A DNA stretch of 64,000 nt from Nitzschia sp. pyKryTriq1 (GCA_956465555.1 OY101120.1:2784001-2848000); one strand, 5' to 3'. Numbered from the stretch's first letter, positions 1 through 10,680 are shown. Program-made: numbers and translations. The notes: generated by a model from the letters alone, not told the origin.

Positions 1-16
1 TCGAGCCTTGACGATC

Positions 17-2998
17 ATGACGACGACGACAACAACCATGTCGTTGGAGAGAACCTGCTCTCCAGATTGGACTCAGCAGTACTTGGCGATGATTTCCTTT
101 GCATGGTGGTTATCGGGCTTGCTTTATGGAATTTGGGCCCTCTTCTTGAAAACGTCGACCAGCTCGACCACTTCGAAACGTCAAGAAGCAAACGTTTCCT
201 CGATGGATGCTTCTTTGTCGTCTACACGTTCTCGACAACGAACCATGGTGAATATTGTGGATCTCATGCTTTTGATCGCAACAGCAACCCAAGTCTTCGC
301 AAAGGAAGATGGCAGAATCTGTTGGTATCTTGCTGTAGGAGTCACGGTCAAATCCTATCTACAGGCATCTCGAATTCCACGCCCTTACCTCGTCTGGACC
401 AGTATGCGAGTCTCGGAGTTTGTTGGAAAGCTGATACTCCTTCGGAGGCTACTTCAATTTCTCGAAACCTCCAGTTCGAACGAAATGGCATGGATCGAAT
501 TGACGATTGCTCTGGCTTGGGCTATCTGGGTGGTCTCAACGCCGATTCCTACCCCTTGTGAGCTCGAGTCTCTAACTGCAAGCTGTACGACTACTGGTAG
601 CGACAACCACTCTGTCGCCGACGTTGTCTTTTTGGGTCATCCTGCCGAGTTAATCGACTGTTGGGCCCTGTGGCTACTTCCCTACTCACTCCACGAACGA
701 TGGCAGGGCCCCTGGTGGGCCATTCCGCTCTGGCCTCTGCACTATCTCGTGGGGTGGTATGTCTGCAACTATCGTCGAAAACTCTTTGGGGACAAGGCGT
801 CCTTCTTTTGTTGCGACAATGTCTCTTACGACGGCATTCAAATGCAGACATGGACGGCTTCTCACTTTGGTCGGCATTTTGTCACCCATCCCTTTCAAGT
901 CAAACAAAATATCGAGGCTGCCGCCCGACATGCCGAACGCACAGGAGTCAAGGTGCTATGCTTGGGGGCGTTGAACAAGGCCGAAAGCATTAACTCTGGT
1001 GGGGTCGGAGTTGTCAAAGCTCTGGACACCGAGTCTAAACTCTCGGTCATTCACGGTAATCATTTGACGGCTGCGGCCGTAGGGGAGACTACGCTCCAGT
1101 GCTTTGGAGAAAAGGCCAAGGTGTTCTTGACGGGCGCCAGTTCCAAGGTTGGATGGGCAGTTGCCCAAGCCTTGAGAGATCGCCATGGCTTTGAAGTCTT
1201 GTGCCATAGTACCGACCCAGGCCGACGAAAGTTTTTCCAAGAACAGGGCTTTGCAGCTGCTTCGAAGCTATCGGAAGGTACTCATTTTAGCAAGCTTTGG
1301 ATCGTTGGAAAGTACGATCTCGCGGTTCCCCGACTGATTCCTCAGAACGCTACTGCCGTGGTGTTTTCTGTCCCACATGCTTTGGGATCACGGCCCGATG
1401 TGAGAGTGGTGGAGGCGGGAACGTTGCACATGGATCTATCAAGGCTCGATCGTCCCCGTCAATTCACCAACAAACTCCGGGTTCAAGAGATCTTTGCATG
1501 CCACGCAGCGAGTTGTGTCGCGGCGTTTCGATTGAAACGAGACGGGCTCGACCGCATCGTGGAAACCGGTCCTGTCGATCCCAACACCATGGATACCTGG
1601 TTGGAGGATGCGAAACAGCTTGGATTTCAAGTACCTCGAGTATCGCCCATTCCGTCCACTACGATCAGGAGGAGTCACGAACCACCCATCATCATTGTAG
1701 GTGCTGGCCCTTCGGGATTGGCTGTTGCCGCCTCACTCGCTCGTCAAAATATCCCAAGCCTCATTCTCGAGTCCCAAGAAGATCCCACTCAGTTTGGATC
1801 CTGGGAGCATCATTTCAGTGGTTTGGAAGTCACTTCTCAAAAGAAATGGTGTCAACTGCCTGGCTTTGGCATTTCCGACTTTCCTGGGGACTACATTTCC
1901 GCTCAAGACTATCGTCGCTACCTCCATTTGTATGCGGCTCGATTTGGACTAGAAATTCGTCGCGGTGTCCAAGTGGTTTCTATTGAAAAAGGACACGACG
2001 CCCAGAATCCTTGGACCATTCAAGTTGTTGTTGACTCTTCGTCTCTCAAAACGGCAACACTCTCGGCGTCGGCCGTGGTGGTGGCAACGGGCAAGCACCG
2101 AGTCCCGCAACGAAATACCAGTGGCCATTTGGCCGAACGTTTGGAACAAGCCAAGATTCCCTTTTGCCATACCACCGACCTACGGGACGAACCAACTTGG
2201 TCCCAAGCCATTCAAGCTGCCAAAAAGGGTCGCCTTGCCATTGTGGGATTCGGAAATTCCGCGGCTGATATTGCCACAGCCATCCTACAGCAATGTCCTC
2301 CTCCCTCTACCGGTGACCACCATGCTCAAATCCATATTGCCGCCCGTACGGTCCCACCCGTCTTTCCTCGAAAGGCTTCGATTTGGCGAGTCGATACGAT
2401 TGGATATTGGGTGACTCGTCGACTATTACCCCAAATTCCCGTGTTGCAAGATCTTTTCATTCGAGTATTATGGTGGGCAATTCCTACTAGTCGAACCTGC
2501 AATGAATCCTTTCCATCTCATTTGAAGCGATGGCAAAAGATTCATGGCCGCGTCCCTGTCATTGACAAGTACGGAGTGATTGCTTCGGGATTCCAATCGG
2601 GCCGTTTGGTGGGCCATGGTCCCGTACTGGAAGTTATTGCGGCAGAAGAAGCAAGAACAGAAACAGCACCAGAACCAGCCACAGCAAGATCATCCTCGTC
2701 CTCCACGATGTTGTCGTTTGACGACTATCCTCACGCTCGCAACGAAAGTACTCGGATGATGATGATTCCAATCGACATAGTACTTTTCGCCACTGGGTAT
2801 CAAAGTGACGCAAATACTTGCGATGGCACCAGTGGCAGCAAAAAACCGTTACGTGAAGATCGTTTGAATGGTTTGTATGTCTGTGGATTCGGCAATGACC
2901 AATTTTTGCCATTGCAATCCATTGGAGAGCAAGCTCAATCCATTGCCCATCAAATCGCTGCCAGCGACCACCAAATCACTACTTCGTGTAGCCAGTAG
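17..2998 (+). CDS. Membrane N-terminus + CER1/WAX2 C-terminal domain + flavin monooxygenase fusion
   Basis: About 993 residues; the ATG at 17 is used, but the frame stays open to the window edge, so the 5' end may be incomplete. Residues 1-290 hold several hydrophobic helices (for example SFAWWLSGLLYGIWALFL) and no His-box cluster of an active fatty-acid hydroxylase. Residues about 340-535 resemble the C-terminal domain of plant CER1/CER3 (WAX2) wax-alkane proteins: HGNHLT, VFLTGASSKVG, KLWIVGK, then EIFACHAASCV. From about 560 a class B flavin monooxygenase follows: FAD-binding IIVGAGPSGLAVAASLA, NADP-binding LAIVGFGNSAAD near 742, and VLFATGY near 924. Known: CER1/CER3 act in very-long-chain aldehyde-to-alkane conversion at the ER; class B monooxygenases oxygenate N, S or ketone carbons using NADPH. 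Inference: a membrane-tethered lipid or aldehyde oxidation enzyme. The frame is uninterrupted across all three parts. Confidence 0.85.
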   Translation: MTTTTTTMSLERTCSPDWTQQYLAMISFAWWLSGLLYGIWALFLKTSTSSTTSKRQEANVSSMDASLSSTRSRQRTMVNIVDLMLLIATATQVFAKEDGRICWYLAVGVTVKSYLQASRIPRPYLVWTSMRVSEFVGKLILLRRLLQFLETSSSNEMAWIELTIALAWAIWVVSTPIPTPCELESLTASCTTTGSDNHSVADVVFLGHPAELIDCWALWLLPYSLHERWQGPWWAIPLWPLHYLVGWYVCNYRRKLFGDKASFFCCDNVSYDGIQMQTWTASHFGRHFVTHPFQVKQNIEAAARHAERTGVKVLCLGALNKAESINSGGVGVVKALDTESKLSVIHGNHLTAAAVGETTLQCFGEKAKVFLTGASSKVGWAVAQALRDRHGFEVLCHSTDPGRRKFFQEQGFAAASKLSEGTHFSKLWIVGKYDLAVPRLIPQNATAVVFSVPHALGSRPDVRVVEAGTLHMDLSRLDRPRQFTNKLRVQEIFACHAASCVAAFRLKRDGLDRIVETGPVDPNTMDTWLEDAKQLGFQVPRVSPIPSTTIRRSHEPPIIIVGAGPSGLAVAASLARQNIPSLILESQEDPTQFGSWEHHFSGLEVTSQKKWCQLPGFGISDFPGDYISAQDYRRYLHLYAARFGLEIRRGVQVVSIEKGHDAQNPWTIQVVVDSSSLKTATLSASAVVVATGKHRVPQRNTSGHLAERLEQAKIPFCHTTDLRDEPTWSQAIQAAKKGRLAIVGFGNSAADIATAILQQCPPPSTGDHHAQIHIAARTVPPVFPRKASIWRVDTIGYWVTRRLLPQIPVLQDLFIRVLWWAIPTSRTCNESFPSHLKRWQKIHGRVPVIDKYGVIASGFQSGRLVGHGPVLEVIAAEEARTETAPEPATARSSSSSTMLSFDDYPHARNESTRMMMIPIDIVLFATGYQSDANTCDGTSGSKKPLREDRLNGLYVCGFGNDQFLPLQSIGEQAQSIAHQIAASDHQITTSCSQ

Positions 2999-3494
2999 AA
3001 ATAGAACTGGTACCGTACTACTACTACTCCTTTTACGTGTCGTCTTTTTATCAACATGCGCCCTCGACCATGATACAGTACTATCATGACGAAGAAGAAG
3101 TTGTTAGTATAATTGTGTACTAAAATGTTGTAGTGCGGCTAGCTTTTTTTTGGGTATCAACGTCTTCGAGGCATGGGTGAGGGTGAGCGCAGCAACGTAT
3201 GGAGAAGCTCTCGCAAACAGTCCAGGCGCTCGTCATAGACGAGAATGCAAGCGAGGAAGGAAGGAAGTAATACAAGACAGTGTAATTGTGTACTAAATTG
3301 TTGTAAGAATTGTTGGTTCGCTTGTAGCTACTACTACCAGTAGAGTAGCTAGCAGTAGCAGTAGCACCACTTATACTAGCAAGCTCTACTTAGTAAAGCT
3401 ACTAGTAGGAGACAGTCACTACTACTACTATCACGGGTGATGATCAAGCATTAGTAGGAGCACTAGCACTAGCAGTGCGGCTACTACTAGAGAT
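2999..3494. repeat. Intergenic spacer with a decayed duplicate of the neighbouring gene's 3' end
   Basis: Spacer between two convergent genes. Positions about 3133-3210 resemble 3475-3560, which is the end of the next minus-strand gene: both carry gtgcggcta, then gtcttcgaggcatggg and gagcgcagcaa. The first copy therefore looks like a remnant of the C-terminal coding end (L-R-S-P-S-P-M-P-R). A second short direct repeat, taattgtgtactaaa, lies at 3111 and 3281. The remainder is CTA/TAG triplet sequence. Confidence 0.55.
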
Positions 3495-4691
3495 TCATTT
3501 TCGGCCTCGTCGTCTTCGAGGCATGGGAGATGGAGAGCGCAGCAAAGTATGCTCCTTTCTTCCTCGTCGGCTGCTGGTGGCAATCGTGTCCTCAGCAAAT
3601 CGAATAGGTTCTTGAGTCGCCGGTGGCGGCAGCTGCTTGTTGATGCTGATGATGCTGCTGCTGCTGGGGGTCTTGTTGTTCTTGCGGTTGTGGAAACTCA
3701 GATTCCTAGCTCTTCGAGCACCCAAGAGTTGCTCTCTCCAACAAGAAGAATTTCTTTTCTTTCTCGTCTCTCCTTGTATTAGTTCTCGAAACAACACTCC
3801 TTGCTCGTTTTCCAAAAGGTCTTCAATGTCATCTGCTGCTGCTGCTGCTGCTTCCTCCTCATTCTTCTTGTTGATTCGTCCATCTTCTTGGACGACTACT
3901 TGTAGTACCGCGTGAGCAGCAACAATGTTCGCACGAGCTTGGGCCTCTTGGAGTGCCGGGGAAGAGGTTACTTGAGATAGAAACGCAATCGCTTCCTCCA
4001 TACTACTATCCTGCAGCACGCCGGCACTCGTTCTTGATGAGGAGGACGAATCATGATCATCATCATGATCACAGCAGCACTTCTCGTCCTCCTCCTCTAT
4101 CCATTGGCGTTCTTGTTCGCACAAGACGGAAAACACGCACTGCCGAACTCGTTCCTTGCGTTTCTTGCGAGAATCTACGGACTGAAGTGCATACACCACT
4201 CTGGCATGTTCTAGTTGTTCGAGCAACAACGAACAACTTCTTTTTGTTGCTGCTGCTTGGTGTTCGTCCTCTTCCTGGTCTTCACCTCGAGCAGCATAAG
4301 AAGAGGCAAGAACGGCGGCGGCGACACACTTGTCTAGCGACACAACCAGTCGACAGTAGTTCTTTTTGATCTTGGACAGTTCCTCATTCGAATACCAACG
4401 GGCATCCTTTTCCTTTTCAATTTCCTCTTGGCTTCGTTCTTCCGAGTAGGAAATGATGCGTACACTGACTCTGTCGTTAAACGAAACGCCGCGGCGTGAT
4501 GGTTGTTTTTGTTTGGTAATCATCTTCTTCTTCATCTTGTTGGATGATGATGATGATGCTGTTGCTGTTGCTGTTGTTGGAAGATCTTCCTGCTGCTGCG
4601 CTTTCATCATCGTGGTGGTGCTGGCGGTCATCTTGAGGCCTTGGATAACAGGACTTGTGATATTAGTGCTTGAAATCGTTTTACAGACCAT
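3495..4691 (-). CDS. VF-WY-EQ family protein 1 (unknown function)
   Basis: 398 residues from the ATG at 4691 (MVCKTISS), chosen because the third family member also opens M-x-C-K-T; the frame could extend to 4742. Family unknown to me by name. Blocks in order: a disordered Thr/Ser/Gln head; block A RRGVSFNDRVSVR; block B DARWYSNEELSKIKK about 30 residues later; block C with RKERVRQCVFSVLCEQERQW; block D, an Ala-rich helix with S-P-A-L-Q-E-A-Q-A-R-A; then a basic Ser-rich tail. No membrane segment or catalytic motif is visible. It is divergent with the next family gene and convergent with the monooxygenase fusion. The conserved blocks and intact frame support a real gene; function cannot be inferred. 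Confidence 0.8.
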   Translation of the reverse strand: MVCKTISSTNITSPVIQGLKMTASTTTMMKAQQQEDLPTTATATASSSSSNKMKKKMITKQKQPSRRGVSFNDRVSVRIISYSEERSQEEIEKEKDARWYSNEELSKIKKNYCRLVVSLDKCVAAAVLASSYAARGEDQEEDEHQAAATKRSCSLLLEQLEHARVVYALQSVDSRKKRKERVRQCVFSVLCEQERQWIEEEDEKCCCDHDDDHDSSSSSRTSAGVLQDSSMEEAIAFLSQVTSSPALQEAQARANIVAAHAVLQVVVQEDGRINKKNEEEAAAAAADDIEDLLENEQGVLFRELIQGETRKKRNSSCWREQLLGARRARNLSFHNRKNNKTPSSSSIISINKQLPPPATQEPIRFAEDTIATSSRRGRKEHTLLRSPSPMPRRRRGRK

Positions 4692-4742
4692 GATGATATG
4701 ATACTGGTGTGATGATGTTCTTGTTGTTGCACTATACAACAA

Positions 4743-6610
4743 CGTTTATTCCTCTCTTTCGATTTTATGTGCTTTTTGACGGTCCAAAGAGTGGTAGTAG
4801 TACTGTAGTCTTTGCGTCTCTCGAAACATGATGAAGAAAGCGGCGAACATAGAGGAGAGGAAAGGAGGATCCAAAGTGGCAGATGCGACAACGGAAGAAA
4901 GTGGTATACATGCCTTCAGGTACGTACCAGGTACTGCTGTAGCATGCATATCATGTACATGCGACACAAACAAACAAAGTGAAGGTGAGAGGAGCTTCTT
5001 TCGCTTTCCAAAGGGCTCGCATAGTGTACCATCACTATAAGCGAATCTTGAAAGTTTCCCTTCGTGTTTGTATGGGCATATAATATGGATGAAACTACGA
5101 ATAGAGGCTTATGTGTTGTCGAACTTCCGTTCCTTTGCGTTCTACCAGGATAATTGTTTCGAGCAATGTATCACTTTATGTTTAGGGTGAGAAATTCAAC
5201 CGAAGGCACTATAGTTGGCTCCCCAATTTCTTAGATGAGGTCCATTCGCTTACACTCTATCTAAACAGCTGGTCGTAAAATATTCTAATTGTTGAATTAT
5301 CTATGCCATCCGTCACACTTCGTCGCCGCCACTACGCACTACTACGAGTATTACTACTAACTTCATTCACTAATTGACGAATTTGGTTGTGGAATGGCAC
5401 CTACCGGCTTTACTGTACTACAACGGGTACTACTGTACAGTAACTGCTTCTACTACTGTACAGTACAGTACAAGTACCGCAGCGGCACCCGGCCGCCGGC
5501 GAGCGTGATCGAATCTTCTCTATCTTCCCAAAAAAATGAAATTGCATCCGATCCATATTCCGCATTCGTACGTGTACCGTACTACAGTACTAACGGTACA
5601 TATTATGTAACTGTCTGACTGAAGACTCCTCACAACAAGTAAGAAGGAATGAAGAATCGATCATGGTCTCAGTCCTCGTCGCTCTTGCTTGGCAGGAGTG
5701 AGGCTTCTTGTTCATTATTGGACGGACGCTACTACTACCGGTACAGTACTTGTACGGACGGAGCAAATCATCGTCGGAGATGATGATGATGACCATGTTG
5801 ATGATTCCGTTGCTCTACCTTACCGGTAGTGTAGACTACGTCATTAGACAGATAATCGAAACGAGGAATGAATGAATGAATGAACTCTGCTGGTCTAAAT
5901 CCCACTACGTACTGTATGTACTGCATCATACCACTCACTACTACCGGTACCGGGGTACCGGTAGTAGCGTGTAGTAGTACAAGTAGTAGTACGCTACCGT
6001 ACCAGGTACCGGTATCATCTACTCGTAATGACGCACTTTGGGGGCGATTGATCGATGAGGGCTTATTATCACCACAGTAGTGTACTGTATGCATGTTTTT
6101 ATGTACCGAACGCTGATGTCAATGGTCATTTAACGACGACAGAACAAGAAGAACATGCTCTATCCCCATTCGCTCGCTATGAATCAAGTTTAATTATGAG
6201 TGACATCATCATCATCGATCGTAGATTATGAGTGCGTACGAGGACGGAACGAGGAGCTTATTGGTCTCGATGGATATGCTATCATAGCTTTGTGCTAGCG
6301 GGACCTCCCATTTCGTAAGTTCTTCTTCAAGTTGGTGTCATCATTATTACCGGCACGATACCGTTGTACTACTATTAGGTAGTCCAAATCCGAATACTGT
6401 ATGTCACGCCTGTACTTGTACAGAATTGTATCATCCACGCCGCGACGACCGTCGTCCAGTCATCATCATCATATGATGCCAACATCGTTGCTCTAATATC
6501 TCTACAAGTAGTAAGAGTACATGATATTACCGATAGCCGATACCGATAGAGGAGTGAGTCATTCATTCATTCATTCATTATTCAGCACCTTCCGCTTTTT
6601 CTCCATCATC
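4743..6610. other. Intergenic region between divergent family genes 1 and 2
   Basis: About 1.9 kb between two divergent starts. The first part (5040-5390) is AT-richer and without recognisable structure. Positions 5450-6020 are dense in GTAC, GGTACC and ACCGGT palindromes (a cluster at 5940-6015). Short open frames here have no coding-like composition or conserved motif. A tattcattcattcatt run lies just ahead of the plus-strand gene (6560-6580). It probably holds both promoters; none is defined. Confidence 0.5.
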
Positions 6611-7672
6611 ATGGTGGAGATCTCTCATCTTGCAAGTTCTTGCTCGGCCGAGCATCAGCATCATCACTCCTCCTCCTCATCAGTGCTGATGATGATGATG
6701 CCGCCGCCGTGTCCTCCTCATCATCCTCCAAGAACAAAAAACACCAAGAGTGTGTCCTTCCATGATAGAGTACGAGTGCGTCTCACAAGACGCATCATCG
6801 GTGCCATGCAAGAGCAGGAGATTATTGATCATCAGACATGGTACTCCAAGAAAGAACTGGCGCAGATTCGTCGGAGAAACAGCAAACTTCTCCAACTACT
6901 GGAAGAATCATCATCATCATTATCCTCGTCGTCGTCCTCCGAGGAACATCACTGGGATAGTCTATTACGGTCTGCCTGCTATGGCATTCCCAACGATCCT
7001 CGTTCCACTAGTACACGTACGGAACAATCTCGTCTACGGCGGGAGCAGATCAAAAACTTTCAGATTGCCGTACTTTGTGAACAGGAACGGCAGTGGAAGG
7101 GCAACAAGAACAAGAACAAGAATCCTCCAACAAGAATGATTCTTCATGATGATGATGATGAGTGCAGCAGCAGCAGCAGCAGCAGCAGCAGCACGACGGG
7201 GGCAGCATCGTCTTATGATGATGATTCTTATTTCTCATCGTCAGCATCCGCATCCGCATCCGCATCAGTAGTATGCGATCATCGTCATGATCCTGATGGT
7301 GCCGTGGTGTTACGCATTGCCAAAGTGTCCCAAGCTCTTTCGTCGGATTCGGTCGAAAGCGCTCGCCAAAGAGGATTCGATGTCGCTCGTCAGGTCATTG
7401 AGGATTTGAAGCGCGAACTTTTCCAAATCGCCAGGTGTACTACTACTACTACTACTATGCTCGAAGAAGAAGAAATGGATCATTTTCATCATCATGCTCC
7501 TCCTCCTACTACTACCACCACCAACATCTCTCCTGGCACGAGTACTACTAGTAGTAGTAGTACATCTTCACCGGTCGCGCTCCTTGACAGCACCCGGACG
7601 CTTCTCTTTTGTGACGAGAGACCTGAACCGTCAAAAAGGAGACTGATACAAATCTTTGGGGACTACTGCTAG
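6611..7672 (+). CDS. VF-WY-EQ family protein 2 (unknown function)
   Basis: 353 residues from the ATG at 6611; the frame is open from 6521, but the upstream part is a CATT simple repeat and looks untranslated. Head rich in His and Ser; block A TKSVSFHDRVRVRL near residue 47; block B QTWYSKKELAQIRRR near 76; block C with LRREQIKNFQIAVLCEQERQW near 140-160, preceded by CYGIPND; block D SVESARQRGFDVARQVIEDL near 255. Low-complexity Ser, Asp and Thr tracts separate the blocks and the C-terminus is Thr/Ser-rich. Protein 1 and this protein match closely in blocks A to C although their linkers are unrelated, which indicates selection on the blocks only. No known enzyme signature; possibly a protein-interaction module. 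Confidence 0.82.
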   Translation: MVEISHLASSCSAEHQHHHSSSSSVLMMMMPPPCPPHHPPRTKNTKSVSFHDRVRVRLTRRIIGAMQEQEIIDHQTWYSKKELAQIRRRNSKLLQLLEESSSSLSSSSSSEEHHWDSLLRSACYGIPNDPRSTSTRTEQSRLRREQIKNFQIAVLCEQERQWKGNKNKNKNPPTRMILHDDDDECSSSSSSSSSTTGAASSYDDDSYFSSSASASASASVVCDHRHDPDGAVVLRIAKVSQALSSDSVESARQRGFDVARQVIEDLKRELFQIARCTTTTTTMLEEEEMDHFHHHAPPPTTTTTNISPGTSTTSSSSTSSPVALLDSTRTLLFCDERPEPSKRRLIQIFGDYC

Positions 7673-8057
7673 TAGTACTACTCTAGTAGTAATCTAAAAG
7701 TAGTGGAAGACTTGCTTGCTTGCTGCATCATGACGACTCATCAAGATCGATCTGGTGGATATAATATACGAAGGTATCAGGAGCACTCTTCTTCTTTTTG
7801 CTGCTGCTGGTACTAACAGTACTGCTTCTTCCGATGTGACGACAAGCTCCATGATCCATAGCCGAGCTTCGACCACGCTGCTGTAGGCACAGCAGTCTGC
7901 CTCGTCTTCTTGTTCCGCTCATCATCATCTCCCAGCACTCGGCTACAGTACTATGATTATCATCAAGAACAATAAATCATCATGGTTAGTAGTACGTTAG
8001 TACTTTGGAGAGAATTATGGTTTTGCACTAGTGCCGTTGGTCAAGATGCAGAACTCT
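7673..8057. other. Intergenic spacer between convergent family genes 2 and 3
   Basis: 385 bp between two gene ends. CTA/TAG triplet arrays directly follow the upstream stop codon. Otherwise nothing recognisable. Confidence 0.5.
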
Positions 8058-8966
8058 TCAATCCTCACTGCTAGTCCATCGTCGTTGTACTAAAGGAAGC
8101 CTCGTCAGAAGCATCACTTGTTTCTTGAATGACGAACCTCCTGATTCTTTTGATCTTTTCAAAGAGGGTCGCAATAGTGATCTTAGCTGCATAGTGGAAG
8201 AAGGAGGCGCTCTACTACTATCACTGTCGTCGTCGTCGTCCGCACCACGATCATTGTCATTCGCCACGTCTTGTGCCACGTCTCTGCCTCGAACCAAGGC
8301 CTCTTCAACACCACTACAGGACACATCACGAGATCGGGAAGCAATCGACTCTGGATCATTCTTCGGCCGATCATCATCATCATCATCATCATCATCATTA
8401 TCGTCATTGTGGCACATGATGATGCGTTGATGTTCTTGTTGTTCGTACAGCACCGCCACACGACATTGTAGGATCCTCTCTTTTTTGAGTCGTAGAGATT
8501 CAGTCGAATTCAAACCATACACGTTCTTTAGAATCACTCGGTCACACGGATCACAACCACCACCACACTTTTCTAACGCGAGGATCGATCGGATATGACG
8601 CTTTCGCATAGTCAAGTATTCTTTGTCGTTGTACCATCGTGCATCCATCTCGGCCCGGTTCGCCGTCGTCCTCACGTTTGGTACCATTCGGACTTGCACA
8701 GAGTCTTGAAATGAAACAGTAGTAGTAGTAGTAGTAGTAGTAGAAGCAGCATCTAGTAGTACCACCATTTGTTCTCGCCTTGTTGTTGTTGTTGTTGTTG
8801 TTGTGGCCGGCTCATCATTTACTGCTGTCGTCACTACTAGCTTCTTCTTCTTGCTTCTTCTTCTTGATCCTCTTGATCTTCTTTGTCGGTTCTTGTTGAT
8901 CTCGAAATCGAAATCGTCGAGCTCGGTGGTAGTAGAAACTGCTCCTGTCGTCGTCTTGCACCACAT
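8058..8966 (-). CDS. VF-WY-EQ family protein 3 (unknown function)
   Basis: 302 residues, start MWCKTTTG at 8966, matching the MVCKT start of family protein 1. Basic Lys/Arg head (RRSRGSRRRSKKKK), a Thr tract, block A TTVSFQDSVQVRMV, block B DARWYNDKEYLTMRKR, then NVYGLNS, block C with LKKERILQCRVAVLYEQQEHQ (Trp of the usual E-Q-x-Q-W replaced), an Asp tract, and block D GVEEALVRGRDVAQDVAND. The YG[IL] tripeptide before block C is shared with proteins 2, 4 and 5. The basic head could be a nuclear localisation signal; this is inference. No intron signals are needed. Confidence 0.8.
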   Translation of the reverse strand: MWCKTTTGAVSTTTELDDFDFEINKNRQRRSRGSRRRSKKKKLVVTTAVNDEPATTTTTTTTRREQMVVLLDAASTTTTTTTTVSFQDSVQVRMVPNVRTTANRAEMDARWYNDKEYLTMRKRHIRSILALEKCGGGCDPCDRVILKNVYGLNSTESLRLKKERILQCRVAVLYEQQEHQRIIMCHNDDNDDDDDDDDDRPKNDPESIASRSRDVSCSGVEEALVRGRDVAQDVANDNDRGADDDDDSDSSRAPPSSTMQLRSLLRPSLKRSKESGGSSFKKQVMLLTRLPLVQRRWTSSED

Positions 8967-9987
8967 GCTGATTGTGAAAGTTGTTGTGCTTCCAATTGTC
9001 TACTGCACTTTTACGCTGCTTTAGCTTAGTAGCTTACTACTACTACTACTACTAGAGTATATCGTAAAGCAGCGAAAAAGTGCACTGTCTAATTTAGCTG
9101 CTACCTTGACGAGTAGTAGTAGTAGTAGTAGAGTGCCTGCTGGCGCTATGTATATTGCACTCCTCGTCGTAGGACTACTATTGTGGTGGAAAATCGCCTG
9201 ATCTTACAGGCAATTATTGTTGGACGACCACTGGAAACTTCTCTTTTGCGGCCCCGGGAGAAAATATATATGTGACCGACTTTTCTGATCCGTCGAGTTC
9301 TTCTGGGAACGTAGTTAGGAGTAGTTGTAGAATAGTACTCAACTGGTCGTGGTAGAAACAACCTGAGTAGCGCTACTTCCAGTAGCAGTAGCTACTCTAG
9401 TAGCAGTCACCTCGCTCCACGGACACGCACATGTTGTATAAATATTATTATGAATTTGTAAACGTCACATCGTTCATCCTTAAAGTACGATCAGAAAGGG
9501 CAATAGATCTGATTAATGAGAAGTAGAAGGCTTATTTCAACGGATTGAGTTGGTAGTTGTTCGTTGTACTCTACTATCTTCCTTCGTGTTCTAAAAACAT
9601 TTTCTGATGTACGAAACCTTGCTGACGCGTTTGTCGGTGGAACTAAAGTTCTCATACAGTGAAAGCGCCGGTCTAATAGTACTACTGGGCAGCTATCCAT
9701 GCACGCGAATGCAGGAGAACAGATTCAATCTCTACTACTAGCTGTACTGTAGTACCGGTAGGGCGCATATCCCGCCCAAACAACAAGCTAAACTTCCCAA
9801 ACGAGCCAAGGAACAAAGCTAACTGCGTTGGGAAGTTTTCAAACGCATTTGCATCATCTGCAACCGTCCGCCTCTCTGCTTCGGGCCGCTTCACAAAACC
9901 AAACCCATCGCGTCGAGCTATCTGTAGTACGAACGATCGGTCACTTTTTCAAGTACAGCTCGCGTCCTCGTCGTCTCGAAGGCAACA
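8967..9987. other. Intergenic region between divergent family genes 3 and 4
   Basis: 1.0 kb with (TAC)n/(GTA)n runs at 9030-9055 and 9110-9135, and one taccggtag motif near 9755, about 230 bp ahead of the next start. Two short minus-strand open frames (9146-9361, 9491-9894) show no motif and are not called. Confidence 0.5.
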
Positions 9988-10680
9988 ATGACGGTAGTCA
10001 CTAGTGCTACCAGCTATGATGATACGGATAATCAACAACCACGGACGACAAAAGGTCGACAGCAGCAGCACCACAGCCATCAGACGAGGACGGGTGGTGT
10101 TCAGTTTAACCCGCGTGTTCATGTCCGGACAACGATATCCGTGATTGACATGACCAAAGCAGAGATCGAAGCCACATGGTGCCAAAAGGCCGATATCCTC
10201 AAGATCCGGAAGCGAGAAAACAAACTTCAAATGATGCTCGAAGTGGCTTCCGAAGCACAAAAGGAAGTCCTTGTCGATCTCTATGGGATTCTCACTCAAG
10301 AAGCGCGAAAGCAGCGTTTTCAACGAATACGGGCGTACATTTTGCTGATTCTCTCAGAGCAAGAGATACAGTGGGATCTTCACAATCCTTTCCCCCCTAC
10401 TAGTTCGCGTATTACTAGTAGTAGTACTGGTTGGTGCGACCCCGAGACCTTGGGACGTCTTTCTTGCCGAGTTACCAAAAACAGTGTTCGAGCTGCAAGG
10501 GGAAAGGCGGAAATGGTCGCTTCCAAGGTTCTCCAGTACTGGAAGAATGATAATGCGGCGGACGAGGAGGAGAAAACGATGACAACACCATCATCGCATC
10601 GAATTCGACTGAAACGGCGGACCAGTCCTACGAGTATTGTGCTCCCCCCTACCAGATTTTTCACTACTCTCACTAGATAA
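9988..10680 (+). CDS. VF-WY-EQ family protein 4, compact form (unknown function)
   Basis: 230 residues, the shortest and least low-complexity member, so it gives the cleanest view of the domain. Block A TGGVQFNPRVHVRT at about 34-47, a shared D-M-T-K-A-E-I-E segment, block B ATWCQKADILKIRKRENKL at 62-80 (Tyr replaced by Cys), a helix VASEAQKEVLVDLYGILTQ, block C with RIRAYILLILSEQEIQW at 112-130, then DPETLGRLSC and block D SVRAARGKAEMVASKVLQYW at 165-185. The tail is basic (RIRLKRRTSP). Blocks B to D are predicted helical by composition. The function is unknown. Confidence 0.82.
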   Translation: MTVVTSATSYDDTDNQQPRTTKGRQQQHHSHQTRTGGVQFNPRVHVRTTISVIDMTKAEIEATWCQKADILKIRKRENKLQMMLEVASEAQKEVLVDLYGILTQEARKQRFQRIRAYILLILSEQEIQWDLHNPFPPTSSRITSSSTGWCDPETLGRLSCRVTKNSVRAARGKAEMVASKVLQYWKNDNAADEEEKTMTTPSSHRIRLKRRTSPTSIVLPPTRFFTTLTR

